Below are positions 17,832-26,485 of a stretch of 64,000 nt of DNA, piece after piece (position 1 is the first letter of the stretch; each line of letters begins with the position of its first letter). A program made the translations under genes and the position numbers. The notes below the pieces were generated by a model. It was not told the DNA's origin, did no database searches, and was given only the letters and a program-made list of their open reading frames with translations. This stretch comes from Candidatus Aenigmatarchaeota archaeon. GTDB taxonomy: Archaea > Aenigmatarchaeota > Aenigmatarchaeia > CG10238-14. The stretch covers positions 255,971 through 319,970 of the forward strand of contig JASEGC010000001.1 in the NCBI GenBank assembly GCA_030018415.1, written 5' to 3'.

Positions 17832-18415
17832 TGGCCAAAAAAACGGTTGAAGCTCTAATAGATGGCGGAAATGCGACTCCCTCGCCGCCCCTAGGTCCAG
17901 CACTGGCACAATACAAAGTGAACATTGGGAAGATAATCCAAGACATCAACGAAAGAACTAAAGAATACGAAGGGGTGAAAGTTCCAGTTAAAATCATCAT
18001 AGACGATGAGACGAAAGAACACAAGATCGAAATCGGCATCCCACCCATATCTTCTTTGATAAAGAAAGAGTTGGGACTTAAAATAATCGGTGAAGAGAAG
18101 AAAGAAAAACCTGAAGAATCAGCCGAAGAGGTGAAAGAAAAACCAAAGGAGAATAAAGAAAAGGCTGAAGAGGTTAAAAAAAGGGCTGAAAGTGTAGAGA
18201 AAAAAGAGAGGGTAATAGTTGGAAACTTGACGATAGACCAATGCATAAAGATAATGAAGATGAAAAGAGATAATTTGCTCGCGAAGAATTCGAGAAAGGC
18301 TTTGAAGGAGATAGTCGGTTCTGTCGTGAGTATGCCTTTAACAATCGAGGGGAAGAGCCCTAAAGAGATTCTTAAAGAGATTGATGAAGGTAAATACGAT
18401 AATAAATTGGATTAA
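17831..18415 (+). CDS. rpl11: 50S ribosomal protein uL11 with charged inter-domain insertion
   Basis: 194 residues against about 160 in most archaea. N-domain ALIDGGNATPSPPLGPALAQYKVNIG and C-domain GNLTIDQCIKIMKMKRDNLLAKN are normal. Between them lies about 34 residues of Lys/Glu-rich, Pro-containing sequence (residues about 88-124), where homologues have a short linker. Part of its DNA (18091-18117) is identical to 27 nt of the P1/L12 gene linker, so the insert probably came from there. uL11 binds the GTPase centre of 23S rRNA. Confidence 0.95.
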   Translation: MAKKTVEALIDGGNATPSPPLGPALAQYKVNIGKIIQDINERTKEYEGVKVPVKIIIDDETKEHKIEIGIPPISSLIKKELGLKIIGEEKKEKPEESAEEVKEKPKENKEKAEEVKKRAESVEKKERVIVGNLTIDQCIKIMKMKRDNLLAKNSRKALKEIVGSVVSMPLTIEGKSPKEILKEIDEGKYDNKLD

Positions 18416-18516
18416 AAATTAGCTGAGTGGATTAGTAAGTGTTAAGCTTTTCTAACTCAGTTTTAATTTAATTAACTACTTAAATTTTTCTTCACTTAAT
18501 AGTAACAAGTGTTGAT

Positions 18517-18945
18517 GTGATCACTTCAAAGAAGATAAATTGGTTGATTTGGGTTTTGGCGATAGTCCTCTTAGTCATAACTATACCAAATTACGGGAGT
18601 TCTACCCTAACTCTACTCTTCGTTCTTGTCATCCTGGCCGGAATTAACTTGTATCATCAAGAATTGCACAGAAAACGAGTGATAAGGATCAGGGAAATAG
18701 TGAACTCTATCGATTTGAAATCACTCGAGGACGGGATTAAAAAATTCAACAGACAGCAGAAAGAATGCTATGATAGAATCCTCGATTTCGAGGATAGGTT
18801 GGAAAAATACAAAATTGAACAAGAAAAGAAATATAGGGATGTTGTGAGAAAGGTTTTAGATCTCGATAACAAATTAAACAAAAAGTTCAAATTGATGGGA
18901 GAAACAATCGTAAAATTGAGTAAAGATATCAAGAAAGGAGGTTAA
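18517..18945 (+). CDS. Hypothetical membrane protein with coiled coil
   Basis: 142 residues from a GTG at 18517. Two transmembrane helices (WLIWVLAIVLLVITI and LTLLFVLVILAGINL) near the N-terminus, then a long polar helix with heptads (DFEDRLEKYKIEQEKKYRDVV, LDNKLNKKFKL). Its 3' end overlaps the convergent pilin-like gene by 4 bp. Function unknown; it lies in the 2-kb insert between uL11 and uL1. Confidence 0.6.
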   Translation: MITSKKINWLIWVLAIVLLVITIPNYGSSTLTLLFVLVILAGINLYHQELHRKRVIRIREIVNSIDLKSLEDGIKKFNRQQKECYDRILDFEDRLEKYKIEQEKKYRDVVRKVLDLDNKLNKKFKLMGETIVKLSKDIKKGG

Positions 18946-19412
18946 GTACAAGTTTTTTTAGTGGTGCTAACAGTCCAAGCACTCGGACAATTTCCAGGGC
19001 TCACTCTCACGCTTTCAACAGTAGCGTTGCTCACACAGTATGAGACATTACTGCAGAAGTATGTCAAAATACTTTGTTCTCCTGGGTTTAACGGTAGAGT
19101 CGAATTAGGCCCTACAGTGCTGTTCTCGTAGAAAGTATTGTTTACTTTAGCGAGAGTAGAAAAATCGTACAATTCGATGTCGCCAAGATTACTTATCGCA
19201 ACCTTCAATTGTTGGGTCTTAGAGGAGCAGATGATGTCTGTTATACTAAGAAGTGCTCCAGTACAGTTGATTTGTTTTGTGGCAGTTTTCTCTACTATCT
19301 CTGCCTGTGTCCTAGTTATAGAGGTGAACCAGTTGCCTAAAAGAGCTGATATTGCCAGAGTTATCGCTATCAACATTACTGTCGCCAACAACGGTGATAA
19401 TCCTTTTTTCAT
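18942..19412 (-). CDS. Type IV pilin/archaellin-like protein
   Basis: 156 residues. The class III signal MKKG^LSPLLATVMLIAITLAISALLG matches archaeal pilins: cleavage by a prepilin peptidase after the glycine, then a hydrophobic helix for fibre assembly. The extracellular part has NxS/T sites (NNT, NST, NAT) for N-glycosylation and about eight Cys. No pilus ATPase or peptidase gene is in this window. Confidence 0.75.
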   Translation of the reverse strand: MKKGLSPLLATVMLIAITLAISALLGNWFTSITRTQAEIVEKTATKQINCTGALLSITDIICSSKTQQLKVAISNLGDIELYDFSTLAKVNNTFYENSTVGPNSTLPLNPGEQSILTYFCSNVSYCVSNATVESVRVSPGNCPSAWTVSTTKKTCT

Positions 19413-19480
19413 GGTTTCATTAATAAATTCTGCTTTATGGAATAAATACCTTCCTTAGTTAAAAATTGTAAAATTATAGT

Positions 19481-19651
19481 ATGATGAAGAAATCGACGGA
19501 TAGAATCTTTATACTGATAATATTACTCCTGTTTGCTATCTTGGCGATGATTCTCACGATAAAGACTGGAATTCCAAGTGTGTACTTAGATGAGACCATG
19601 TCGATCGTAGGAAAGTTTATCGAAACTCTGGTTTCATTCTTCAAAAAATAA
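19481..19651 (+). CDS. Small single-span membrane protein
   Basis: 56 residues from ATG 19481 (MMKKSTDR). One helix FILIILLLFAILAMILTI and a polar C-terminus with a second amphipathic helix (VGKFIETLVSFFKK). No family recognised. Divergent from the pilin gene. Confidence 0.45.
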   Translation: MMKKSTDRIFILIILLLFAILAMILTIKTGIPSVYLDETMSIVGKFIETLVSFFKK

Positions 19652-19656
19652 TGAAT

Positions 19657-19786
19657 TCATCGAAATTTTTCTTTCAAAAATTCTAAACAATTCTTATGAG
19701 CTGCTTTTTTCAATTTAAAACACCAAACAGAAACCTCTCTTCATAAGTTGTCTGCAGTATCCACACTCTTCTTTCTCTCTTTCCAT
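19657..19786 (-). pseudogene. Frameshifted small zinc-binding protein
   Basis: The reverse strand gives EECGYCRQLMKRG and then, in the next frame, VSVWCFKLKKAAHKNCLEFL, ending KEKFR-TGA. The joined product would have C-x2-C, C and H-x2-C ligands of a treble-clef/zinc-ribbon fold. A one-base shift at about 19735 breaks it. It may be a decayed gene or a read error. Confidence 0.4.
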
Positions 19787-19968
19787 CTTTGATCATCACG
19801 TTAGATTTCCATCCAGAGAATCAGAACGTATCCTTTCGATCTGGATTCTTTAATTCCTGAAAATATAATATTTTTCATTATAAGTTTTAAAAAATAATAT
19901 TTTATTGAAATAAAATAAATAGTGACTTTTTATTTTTAGTTATATTAGAAACACGCCTTCTGGATAGT

Positions 19969-20112
19969 ATGAAAAGATTAATCATTAAATATGTTGATAG
20001 AAAAGAGTTTGAGGAACTCAGAAAAAAATATGCGAAAATGGGGTATTATGAATCAAAAAAATACGAGAAATTGAAATTATCTCCTGGTGAGGAAATAAGA
20101 TGTAAAAAATGA
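19969..20112 (+). CDS. Small hypothetical protein, basic
   Basis: 47 residues, starting MKRLIIKYVDRKEFEELRKKYA and ending RCKK. Its TGA overlaps the ATG of the next open frame. It may be real because of the coupled start, but no family is recognised. Confidence 0.35.
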   Translation: MKRLIIKYVDRKEFEELRKKYAKMGYYESKKYEKLKLSPGEEIRCKK

Positions 20113-20280
20113 AAAATAATAAAAAAATAATCGTTAGAAAGAAGCTTTTTTGTCCTGTATGTGGTAGTGCGGCCATCAGGCCACTTAAAGGTAGATTTAT
20201 GTTTAAACTGTAAGGCTATATTCTCCAAACCGAAAAAAACAAAAATAGAACTAAGAGAAAGACCAAATTATATCGGGTAA
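20109..20280 (+). pseudogene. Frameshifted zinc ribbon
   Basis: The first frame (20109-20213) gives KKLFCPVCGSAAIRPLK; the downstream frame gives VDLCLNCKAIFSKPKKTKI and ends RPNYIG at TAA 20278-20280. Joined, they make a C-x2-C...C-x2-C zinc ribbon. A +1 shift near AAAGG (20187-20191) separates them. ATG overlaps the upstream small gene. Either a decayed gene or an assembly error; no bulge-helix-bulge was found here. Confidence 0.4.
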
Positions 20281-20382
20281 TATTAACGAAGTGAATAAAA
20301 TAAAGGAAGGAAAAGAAAACTTTTTAAGTTTTAAACACCAACATTCATTAACCCGTTAGCACTGCATAGGCAGGAGGGAACC

Positions 20383-20997
20383 ATGACAATCCTCAAAAAG
20401 ATAAAAGAGATAAGGGAAAAATCAAAGAAAAGAAACTTTACTCAAAGTTTCGACCTTATCGTTAACTTAAAGGAATTCGATGTAAAAAAAGCTGAGAACA
20501 AAATAGATGAGTTTTTAGTCCTCCCAAAAGGTAGGGGGAAAGACGCCTCTGTATTATTTTTCTCTGACGACACAAAAATAGAAGGCTGCACAGTAATAAA
20601 CAGCTCAGAAATAGAAGATTTGGGAAAAGATAGAAAGAAGATTAAAGAAATGATCAAAAGAACTGATTTTTTCTTGGCCGAGCCAAAGTTGATGCCCGTC
20701 GTTGGAAAACATCTGGGTAAATTTTTAGCCCCTAGAGAAAAGATGCCAAAACCAGTGATTGGTGATGTAGAAAAAATGATAAAAGACATTAAAAAATCCA
20801 TAAGAATTGTTGTGAGCAAACAACCAATCATACACACAGTGGTTGGTTCTGAGAAGATGGATGATAAGGATATAGAAGAAAACATAAATGCAGTCATGAA
20901 TTTTTTGAAGAGAAGGCTCCCAAAAGGAAAGAATAACATTAAAAACATTTATTTAAAACTCACGATGGGGTCTCCAGTCAAACTAGAGGTTGAGTGA
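20383..20997 (+). CDS. rpl1: 50S ribosomal protein uL1
   Basis: 204 residues, shorter than many but complete: FTQSFDLIVNLKEFDVKKAENKIDEF, VLPKGRGKDASVLFF, LAPREKMPKPVIG. It forms the movable L1 stalk for E-site tRNA release and often represses its own mRNA. AGGAGG precedes the ATG by 6-7 nt. It opens the uL1-uL10-P1 group. Its stop overlaps the GGT(G) region of the uL10 start. Confidence 0.95.
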   Translation: MTILKKIKEIREKSKKRNFTQSFDLIVNLKEFDVKKAENKIDEFLVLPKGRGKDASVLFFSDDTKIEGCTVINSSEIEDLGKDRKKIKEMIKRTDFFLAEPKLMPVVGKHLGKFLAPREKMPKPVIGDVEKMIKDIKKSIRIVVSKQPIIHTVVGSEKMDDKDIEENINAVMNFLKRRLPKGKNNIKNIYLKLTMGSPVKLEVE

Positions 20998-20998
20998 A

Positions 20999-21838
20999 AT
21001 GGTCAGTGAGAAGAAAAAGCTGGATGTCATCGCGATAAAACAACTGATTGAAAAATATCCTGTTGTTGGAGTAATCGATCTATTCAAGATGCCATCTAGA
21101 CAATTGCAGTCCATCAGAAAAAACTTGAAGGAGGTTGCATTGATAAGGATGTGTAAGAAAAGGATGATCTCACTCGCTTTAAAAGAAGTGAAAGGGAGGA
21201 AAAACATAGAGAAATTGGGTGAACTCAAACCAAAAGAGCCAGCTTTGATTTTTTCTGAGATGGATCCTTTCAAGCTTTTCAAGACCTTTAAAAAAAACAA
21301 ATCCAAGGGATATGCAAAACCAAGGGATATCGCACCAGAAGATATAACGATTCCAGCCGGCCCAACAAACTTGCTCGCAGGACCAGCCATAGGTGAGCTA
21401 CAAAGATTAAAAATACCTGCCATGGTTAAAGAAGGGAGAATCCATGTCAGAGAAGATTTTTTGGTCGCAAAAAAAGGCGAAATGATCTCTGACCAACTAG
21501 CGAATGTTTTAAAAAAATTGGATATCCAGCCTATGGAGATAGGAATTGATATTCTTGGGTTATGGGAAGGTGAAATAGTTTATAGTAAAGATGTATTGGA
21601 TGTAGATGAAAGTGAATATATAAAAGACATAAAGAATGCCTATATCAATGCTTTAAATCTATGTGTTAATACTTGTTATCCAAACAAAGAATCGATAAAG
21701 ATATTACTACAAAAAGCTTACCAGAATGGAAAGAATTTGGGTATCAACGCAAAAATCTTGGATAAGGGGATAGTTGAAGGTTTGATAGAAAGAGCGAGTG
21801 TTCAAGCTCAAAATTTGAGAAGAATGTTAAAGATTTAG
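20999..21838 (+). CDS. rpl10: 50S ribosomal protein uL10 (P0)
   Basis: 279 residues from the ATG at 20999 (GAGGT ten bases upstream); an in-frame TTG at 20990 overlaps uL1. N-terminal rRNA-binding part has [18 protein letters not shown] and [16 protein letters not shown]. The C-terminal spine that binds P1 dimers is present ([31 protein letters not shown]). It stops at RRMLKI; the acidic tail and the GLGALFG-like end that most archaeal P0 share with P1 is absent. Confidence 0.92.
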   Translation: MVSEKKKLDVIAIKQLIEKYPVVGVIDLFKMPSRQLQSIRKNLKEVALIRMCKKRMISLALKEVKGRKNIEKLGELKPKEPALIFSEMDPFKLFKTFKKNKSKGYAKPRDIAPEDITIPAGPTNLLAGPAIGELQRLKIPAMVKEGRIHVREDFLVAKKGEMISDQLANVLKKLDIQPMEIGIDILGLWEGEIVYSKDVLDVDESEYIKDIKNAYINALNLCVNTCYPNKESIKILLQKAYQNGKNLGINAKILDKGIVEGLIERASVQAQNLRRMLKI

Positions 21839-21845
21839 GAGGTGT

Positions 21846-22151
21846 ATGAGTCTGGAGTATGTGTATACAGCTTTGTTGTTGCACTCAGCAGGCCAAAAAA
21901 TAAATGAAGAAAACGTAAAAAAAGTTTTGACAGCGAGTGGAGCAAAGGTTGACAATGCAAGGGTTAAGGCATTGGTATCCGCATTAGAAGGTGTTAAAAT
22001 CGAAGAAGTCATAAAACAGACAGCAATGCCAGTTCAAGTAGCTGCTCCAGCACCGAAGGAGGAAAAGGCTGAAGAGAAGAAAGAAAAACCTGAAGAGGCA
22101 GAAAAAAAGGCTGAAGAGGCAGTTAGTGGGTTAGCTAGTTTGTTCGGTTAG
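21846..22151 (+). CDS. rpl12: 50S ribosomal protein P1 (L12-type stalk)
   Basis: 101 residues: helical dimer domain [19 protein letters not shown], Ala/Pro linker, charged Lys/Glu stretch and C-terminal SGLASLFG that recruits translational GTPases. AGGAGG immediately precedes the ATG. Its charged linker DNA at 22070-22096 is identical to part of the uL11 insertion. Confidence 0.93.
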   Translation: MSLEYVYTALLLHSAGQKINEENVKKVLTASGAKVDNARVKALVSALEGVKIEEVIKQTAMPVQVAAPAPKEEKAEEKKEKPEEAEKKAEEAVSGLASLFG

Positions 22152-22156
22152 AGAGA

Positions 22157-22789
22157 ATGAAAAGATTATTGAAATTGGCTGAAAAGATAGAGAACAAAAA
22201 TTTGAGGAACAAAGTCATAGATTTTCTGAAAGACCTTAGACTATCGAGCAAGCATTTTAAAAAATATCCGAAAGAAGATTTAAAAGATGCTGGCAGTATT
22301 TTCGTCATTCCTACATCAGGTCTAGGCCCTATAGAGAGAGATATCGTGAACCATACTGTGGCATTGACTGAACTGTGTATAAAAACTGCTGAGAATTTTG
22401 AAAAATATCATGGGTTAAGATTGAAGAAAGATTTTTTGATCGCTGCCTCGATCCTTCATGATTTGATGAAAGTTTTCGAGTACAAGCGAGATAAGGATGC
22501 TAATCTAGAACCGACAGGAATAATGTTAGACCATACGATGCTTGCTGTGGCTGAATTATACACAAGAGATTTCCCTGAAGAAGTTATACACATCGTCGCT
22601 TCACATTATGGGGAGACAGGACCGACACCGCCAAGAACTTTTGAGGCTGTAATATTTCATCATTTGGATGCATTGTCATCCATAATCGAGTACTATCACC
22701 ATGGGAAGAAGAAAATCGACCAACAGATTATACTTCTTACTCGAGAAGATTTGAAGAAGTCGGGTGAAAAGACTGAGAAACTTGAATGA
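22157..22789 (+). CDS. HD-domain phosphohydrolase
   Basis: 210 residues. The metal site is NHTVAL (first His), ILHDLMKVFEYK (HD) and a late IVASHYG plus FHHLDALSS. Such proteins hydrolyse phosphodiesters or nucleotides. It lies 5 bp after P1 and overlaps the next DHH phosphoesterase gene by 26 bp, so the two are probably cotranscribed and perhaps work on the same nucleic acid. Confidence 0.8.
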   Translation: MKRLLKLAEKIENKNLRNKVIDFLKDLRLSSKHFKKYPKEDLKDAGSIFVIPTSGLGPIERDIVNHTVALTELCIKTAENFEKYHGLRLKKDFLIAASILHDLMKVFEYKRDKDANLEPTGIMLDHTMLAVAELYTRDFPEEVIHIVASHYGETGPTPPRTFEAVIFHHLDALSSIIEYYHHGKKKIDQQIILLTREDLKKSGEKTEKLE

Positions 22790-23912
22790 ACTGTTGGTCC
22801 GAATTGAAGACATCATAAAAAAAGTCGAGTCTACTAACAAGATATGCTTAGTCCATCATGATGATTGCGACGGCAGTACATCTGCTGCATTATTTTCCAT
22901 ACTTCTACACAACCTTATCGGAGACTATCCCATACTGTTCCCGATATCTGGCGTAGAATACGTAAACAGAAGGTTGATAAACAGTCTGAAGATGATGAAC
23001 CCTGATTTTGTTTTTGTGTTCGACCTTACCGTTGATCCAGAAGATTTGAACATTTTTAAAGGCCTTATCCTAGACCATCACATATTCATGGGAATCAGAC
23101 AGAGAGAAGAAATGCCCTACCTTAACCCTCGTTCTTTTGAGGAAAAGGATGAAAAAGTTCCACCAGTATCTTACATGACTTACAAAATCTTGAACAATTT
23201 TTTTCCACAAGAGAAGGTTGCATGGATTGCTGCGATCGGAATAACAGAAGATCATCGTGTTGATCTATGTAAAGATGTGTTTGAAAAAGTGAAAGAGGAA
23301 AATCCAGAGTTGTTGAAAATCGATACAATAGATCAAGAAAGTGTTGAAAAATCCTTCTATGGAGAGTTTTGGGATATGGTTAGGTCTGGGAGGATGGTTA
23401 GAGGAACTGAGGGGGCTAAGACAGCTGTTTTCGCTCTCATCGAGTGTAAAGATAGGCCAGATAAATTTATCAACGGATTAACTCAGCACTCTTCCGTGTT
23501 GAGAAAGTTCTATGAAAAATTGACTCACGAGACCCAGAATTGTTTGAAAAATGTGGAGAAAAGAGGGTTGTTCTTGAAGAGAGAAAGAGTCATCATCTAC
23601 GAGCAGGGAAGGGTAAAAATGAGGGGTATGACTTCATTCCTAGCAGATAAGATCAGGCAAAGATATCCAAGCTGGATCGCTTATGTGATAAACAAAGAAT
23701 ATGGAAAAAGAAAATCGAAAATAAGCATCAGGTTGGAACAAAAAAACAGAGATGAAAATTTAGTTGAAATAATAGAAAAAATTAAAGAAAAAATTCCCAC
23801 CGTAAAAGGTGGTGGTCATAAATCTGCTGTTGGAGTTATTTTAGATTTAGAAGATGTTTTTGAATTTGAAAAAGAATTTTTAAGCTTGATTAGGAATAAA
23901 ACGAGTATTTAA
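22764..23912 (+). CDS. DHH-family phosphoesterase (RecJ-like exonuclease)
   Basis: 382 residues from a GTG at 22764. Motifs: CLVHHDDCDGSTSA (DxDG), FVFVFDLTVD, LILDHHIFMG (DHH) and the C-terminal DHHA1 glycine loop VKGGGHKSAVGV. Archaeal proteins of this type (aRecJ/GAN-like) degrade RNA or DNA 5' to 3' or bind the replisome. It follows the HD-phosphohydrolase gene by overlap. Confidence 0.88.
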   Translation: MKRLRNLNELLVRIEDIIKKVESTNKICLVHHDDCDGSTSAALFSILLHNLIGDYPILFPISGVEYVNRRLINSLKMMNPDFVFVFDLTVDPEDLNIFKGLILDHHIFMGIRQREEMPYLNPRSFEEKDEKVPPVSYMTYKILNNFFPQEKVAWIAAIGITEDHRVDLCKDVFEKVKEENPELLKIDTIDQESVEKSFYGEFWDMVRSGRMVRGTEGAKTAVFALIECKDRPDKFINGLTQHSSVLRKFYEKLTHETQNCLKNVEKRGLFLKRERVIIYEQGRVKMRGMTSFLADKIRQRYPSWIAYVINKEYGKRKSKISIRLEQKNRDENLVEIIEKIKEKIPTVKGGGHKSAVGVILDLEDVFEFEKEFLSLIRNKTSI

Positions 23913-24169
23913 TGACTTATTTTAGATGTTCATCACAACTCTACTCCTCCGAAATGCACTACTACTTTAACGACCATTCTTGTTATGGTGATCAGATGCA
24001 TTGCTCAAGATGCCACTCACCTAGAATAATAAGATTTTTAGATGGGTTTGGAGATTGGAGGATTTTTTGCAGAAGTTGTCTTGAAAGCACTCCAATCACG
24101 GAGATGAACACAAACAAGAATGTAAAAAAAATAACAGAATTTACGAGTCGCATCATGTCTACTCATTAG
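23912..24169 (+). CDS. Small zinc-ribbon protein
   Basis: Up to 85 residues; the ATG at 23912 overlaps the DHH stop by one base. A later ATG at about 23996 is equally possible. Two knuckles MHCSRCHSPR and FCRSC with about 17 residues between form a zinc ribbon. N-terminal part is Tyr/Ser-rich and might not be translated. Function unknown. Confidence 0.5.
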   Translation: MTYFRCSSQLYSSEMHYYFNDHSCYGDQMHCSRCHSPRIIRFLDGFGDWRIFCRSCLESTPITEMNTNKNVKKITEFTSRIMSTH

Positions 24170-24184
24170 ATTTTGGGTGAAAGA

Positions 24185-24322
24185 ATGAGAGAACTAAGAA
24201 AAATAGAAATAACGCTAATTGAGGACAGAAATATCTTAAAGTGTAGAATAAACCTAGTAAAAGGAAATTTAATATTCGGCTGGCTTAAACCGATAAATCA
24301 ATTTAAGTCATTTTCTCTTTAA
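24185..24322 (+). CDS. Small hypothetical protein
   Basis: 45 residues, MRELRKIEITLIEDRN, with CRINLVKGNLIFGWLKP, likely beta-rich. It overlaps the 3' end of the convergent fibrillarin gene by 15 bp. Weak evidence only. Confidence 0.25.
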   Translation: MRELRKIEITLIEDRNILKCRINLVKGNLIFGWLKPINQFKSFSL

Positions 24323-24976
24323 GACGAAGAAACCATGATCCCTCTCATATGGCTCAAGGGTTACAAAATCGATCACGTGAAAGAAATTCTCTAGTATTTT
24401 TCTCTGTTGTTTGTAAACTTCTCGTGGTCTTTGTGTCACATCAATACTTCTTGCTTTTATCGCAATCATTGCAAAGCTGTTTGGTTTCAAGAACATCTTT
24501 GAATTTCTGACGAGTATCTCTGATTGATCCTTAATAGCCACATCGGCATAAACAAGATCTACTTCCTCTACCCATCTATAGTTTTCAGGTAATCTAGCGT
24601 CCATTAGCAGAGGAACAATGTTTTTTCTTTTCTCAGCGTGGGGTAAAAGATCACGGAGAACGCGTTCGCTTATCTCGATTGCATATATTAACCCTTCTTT
24701 ACCGATAATGTCGCTAAAATGACTCACCGTTGTTCCTGAAGCAGCCCCAAGATACAGAATCTTCATTCCTTTCCATACTGGAAATTGATGTAAATTTTTG
24801 TAAATTGCTGCGGCTGGTTTACTCCTGCGAGGGTCCCATTCTCTGAATTCTTCTTGTTTCATCTTTATTATTTTTTCTCCATATACTCGCTCGTCTGGAA
24901 CTAAATTTTTAGTAAAGAGTCTGTTGTTTATCCAGAATATGCCTTCAAATTTTTGTTGTGATTTCATCTTTGTCAT
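24308..24976 (-). CDS. flpA: Fibrillarin-like rRNA/tRNA 2'-O-methyltransferase
   Basis: 222 residues. SAM motif KILYLGAASGTTVSHFSDI, catalytic KDKE-type residues in VYADVAIKDQSEIL and IKARSIDVTQRPREVY, EPYERDHGFFV. As the enzyme of the C/D sRNP, with Nop5 and L7Ae, it methylates rRNA and tRNA riboses guided by C/D sRNAs. Start ATG at 24976; the stop of nop5 precedes by 1 bp. Confidence 0.96.
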   Translation of the reverse strand: MTKMKSQQKFEGIFWINNRLFTKNLVPDERVYGEKIIKMKQEEFREWDPRRSKPAAAIYKNLHQFPVWKGMKILYLGAASGTTVSHFSDIIGKEGLIYAIEISERVLRDLLPHAEKRKNIVPLLMDARLPENYRWVEEVDLVYADVAIKDQSEILVRNSKMFLKPNSFAMIAIKARSIDVTQRPREVYKQQRKILENFFHVIDFVTLEPYERDHGFFVLKRK

Positions 24977-24977
24977 T

Positions 24978-26036
24978 TTACTCAGCCATTATTTTTTTAA
25001 TCCTCTCCTCTAAGTCTTTTTTCATTTCTTGTGACTTGTCAACTTTTCCATAATAATCCATTTTTGATGCTACGCTCAATTTTGATGCCAAAACTCTTGC
25101 AATCTTACCTCTTTTATTTGCAGGTGCGTTCTGAACGTAAACATGGGTAAACAACAAACCATACTTTGGAGAACGACCCCTGCCATGCAAATACCTAAAC
25201 AATGCTTTTTCTGCGCCTAATAATTGGATTGTGGAAGATGGTTTTTTTGCTAGTTTATCCATACCACCAGACATCGCGATGAGTCTTGCTGCCAGTAATG
25301 GAGTTGCAAGTTCCCTCAGGTTTGGGGCCACTTCTTTCAGAACATGATCTACATAATTTTCTATATGTTCTCTCAACTTGTAGAGCTCGTTTATTCTTGT
25401 AGCATATTCCTTGAGTATTCTTTCATCTTCTTCAGAAAGTTCTATACCCATGCTTGTTTTTTTCAGTTCAGCCAAATCTTTTTCTTCTATTTTATACCTT
25501 AATCCATACTTTGCAACTAGTCTGACATACTTCTCATGTTTTTCTATGAGCCTTCCCATTTCAGGAAAATGCAATCCATACCATTCCCTAAGCCTTTCAA
25601 CGAATATATTGAGGGATTTGTCTATCTCGTCTATCGCATCCACAGCCTGCATGATGATCTTATCTTTTTTAACAACCTCTTTCATCCTCATCTTGGTTAA
25701 TTGAATACCAACTTCTGTTAAAAATACATTCAATTCTGAATCAGAGAATTTCTCCTGTTTGGCAAACATCCTGAAATTTTGTCTGAATTTTCTCTCTCCA
25801 AGATTTTCTTCTTCAGATTGATATACCTCGTTCTTTTTAGAAGAAATAAAAAGCGTGTATCCTTTTTTCTTCAGTTGTTCTACCATCTGTTTCTCTTCTG
25901 TCGTCAACTCATCCTGAACTATCTTTTCAGCTACTTTTTTTGCATCTCTTGGAAATAATATCTGTCCTATAACTTCCCCATTTTCGTCGAAAGCAAAAAT
26001 TCCTACGGGGTTTTGAACGATGTAGGCTTTCATCAA
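24978..26036 (-). CDS. nop5: C/D box sRNP protein Nop5 (Nop56/58)
   Basis: 352 residues. A fibrillarin-binding N-domain, a coiled coil (about 115-230) and a C-terminal NOP domain with LATPLLAARLIAMSGGMDKLAKKPSSTIQLLGAEKALF (core pattern GxDxLAKxPSSTIQxLGA) and GRGRSPKYGLLFTHVYVQ. It is the scaffold of the C/D sRNP. It is upstream of and coupled to flpA. Ends with a Lys/Glu tail. Confidence 0.96.
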   Translation of the reverse strand: MMKAYIVQNPVGIFAFDENGEVIGQILFPRDAKKVAEKIVQDELTTEEKQMVEQLKKKGYTLFISSKKNEVYQSEEENLGERKFRQNFRMFAKQEKFSDSELNVFLTEVGIQLTKMRMKEVVKKDKIIMQAVDAIDEIDKSLNIFVERLREWYGLHFPEMGRLIEKHEKYVRLVAKYGLRYKIEEKDLAELKKTSMGIELSEEDERILKEYATRINELYKLREHIENYVDHVLKEVAPNLRELATPLLAARLIAMSGGMDKLAKKPSSTIQLLGAEKALFRYLHGRGRSPKYGLLFTHVYVQNAPANKRGKIARVLASKLSVASKMDYYGKVDKSQEMKKDLEERIKKIMAE

Positions 26037-26113
26037 GATTCATTTAGCACGTAAGTTTATAAATGACTATTCGAGAGATAAGTATTTTTTAATAGAAGAA
26101 TAAAAATAATTAG

Positions 26114-26281
26114 ATGCAGAAAAAATGTTCTAAGTGTGGTAGGCCTATCAAAGAAGCAGGCAGGTTGATCAGAGTAACGTGGTTAGGTTTTAGGGCACCA
26201 CTCTGCAAGGCATGTAGAGAGGAGCTAAAGAAAAGTAAGAAGAGTAGGTTTGAAAGGCTACTTGTTTGGAAAAGAAGATGA
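26114..26281 (+). CDS. Small basic zinc-ribbon protein
   Basis: 55 residues. KKCSKCGRPI and PLCKACREEL supply a zinc ribbon; the C-terminus KKSKKSRFERLLVWKRR is strongly basic. Possibly RNA or ribosome binding. Divergent from nop5; ATG 26114. Confidence 0.5.
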   Translation: MQKKCSKCGRPIKEAGRLIRVTWLGFRAPLCKACREELKKSKKSRFERLLVWKRR

Positions 26282-26340
26282 TTGTGGATTAAAAGAGTTC
26301 TATCGACAAATTTTATTTGTTCAACTGAGAAAAACTAAAC

Positions 26341-26457
26341 ATGAACAGAAGAAGTAGATTTAAACTCTGGCTATCTAAACTTCCAAGGCTTTATACTAGA
26401 AAGTACATTGCAGCCAGAAAGAAGAAGGGAAAATCAGTGCAAGAATCACGCGAGTAA
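26341..26457 (+). CDS. Small Arg/Lys-rich protein
   Basis: 38 residues starting MNRRSRFKLWLSKLPRLYTRKY. Very basic. It follows the basic zinc-ribbon gene in the same direction. Function unknown; may be a ribosome-associated peptide or not real. Confidence 0.35.
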   Translation: MNRRSRFKLWLSKLPRLYTRKYIAARKKKGKSVQESRE

Positions 26458-26485
26458 TAAATAATAAGAAAACTATACCATTATC

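Noticed and set aside
20109-20280. Second possible BHB intron at the zinc-ribbon frameshift
   Set aside because: GGCC/GGCC hairpin present but no 3-nt bulges with a 4-bp central helix and no frame-restoring excision.
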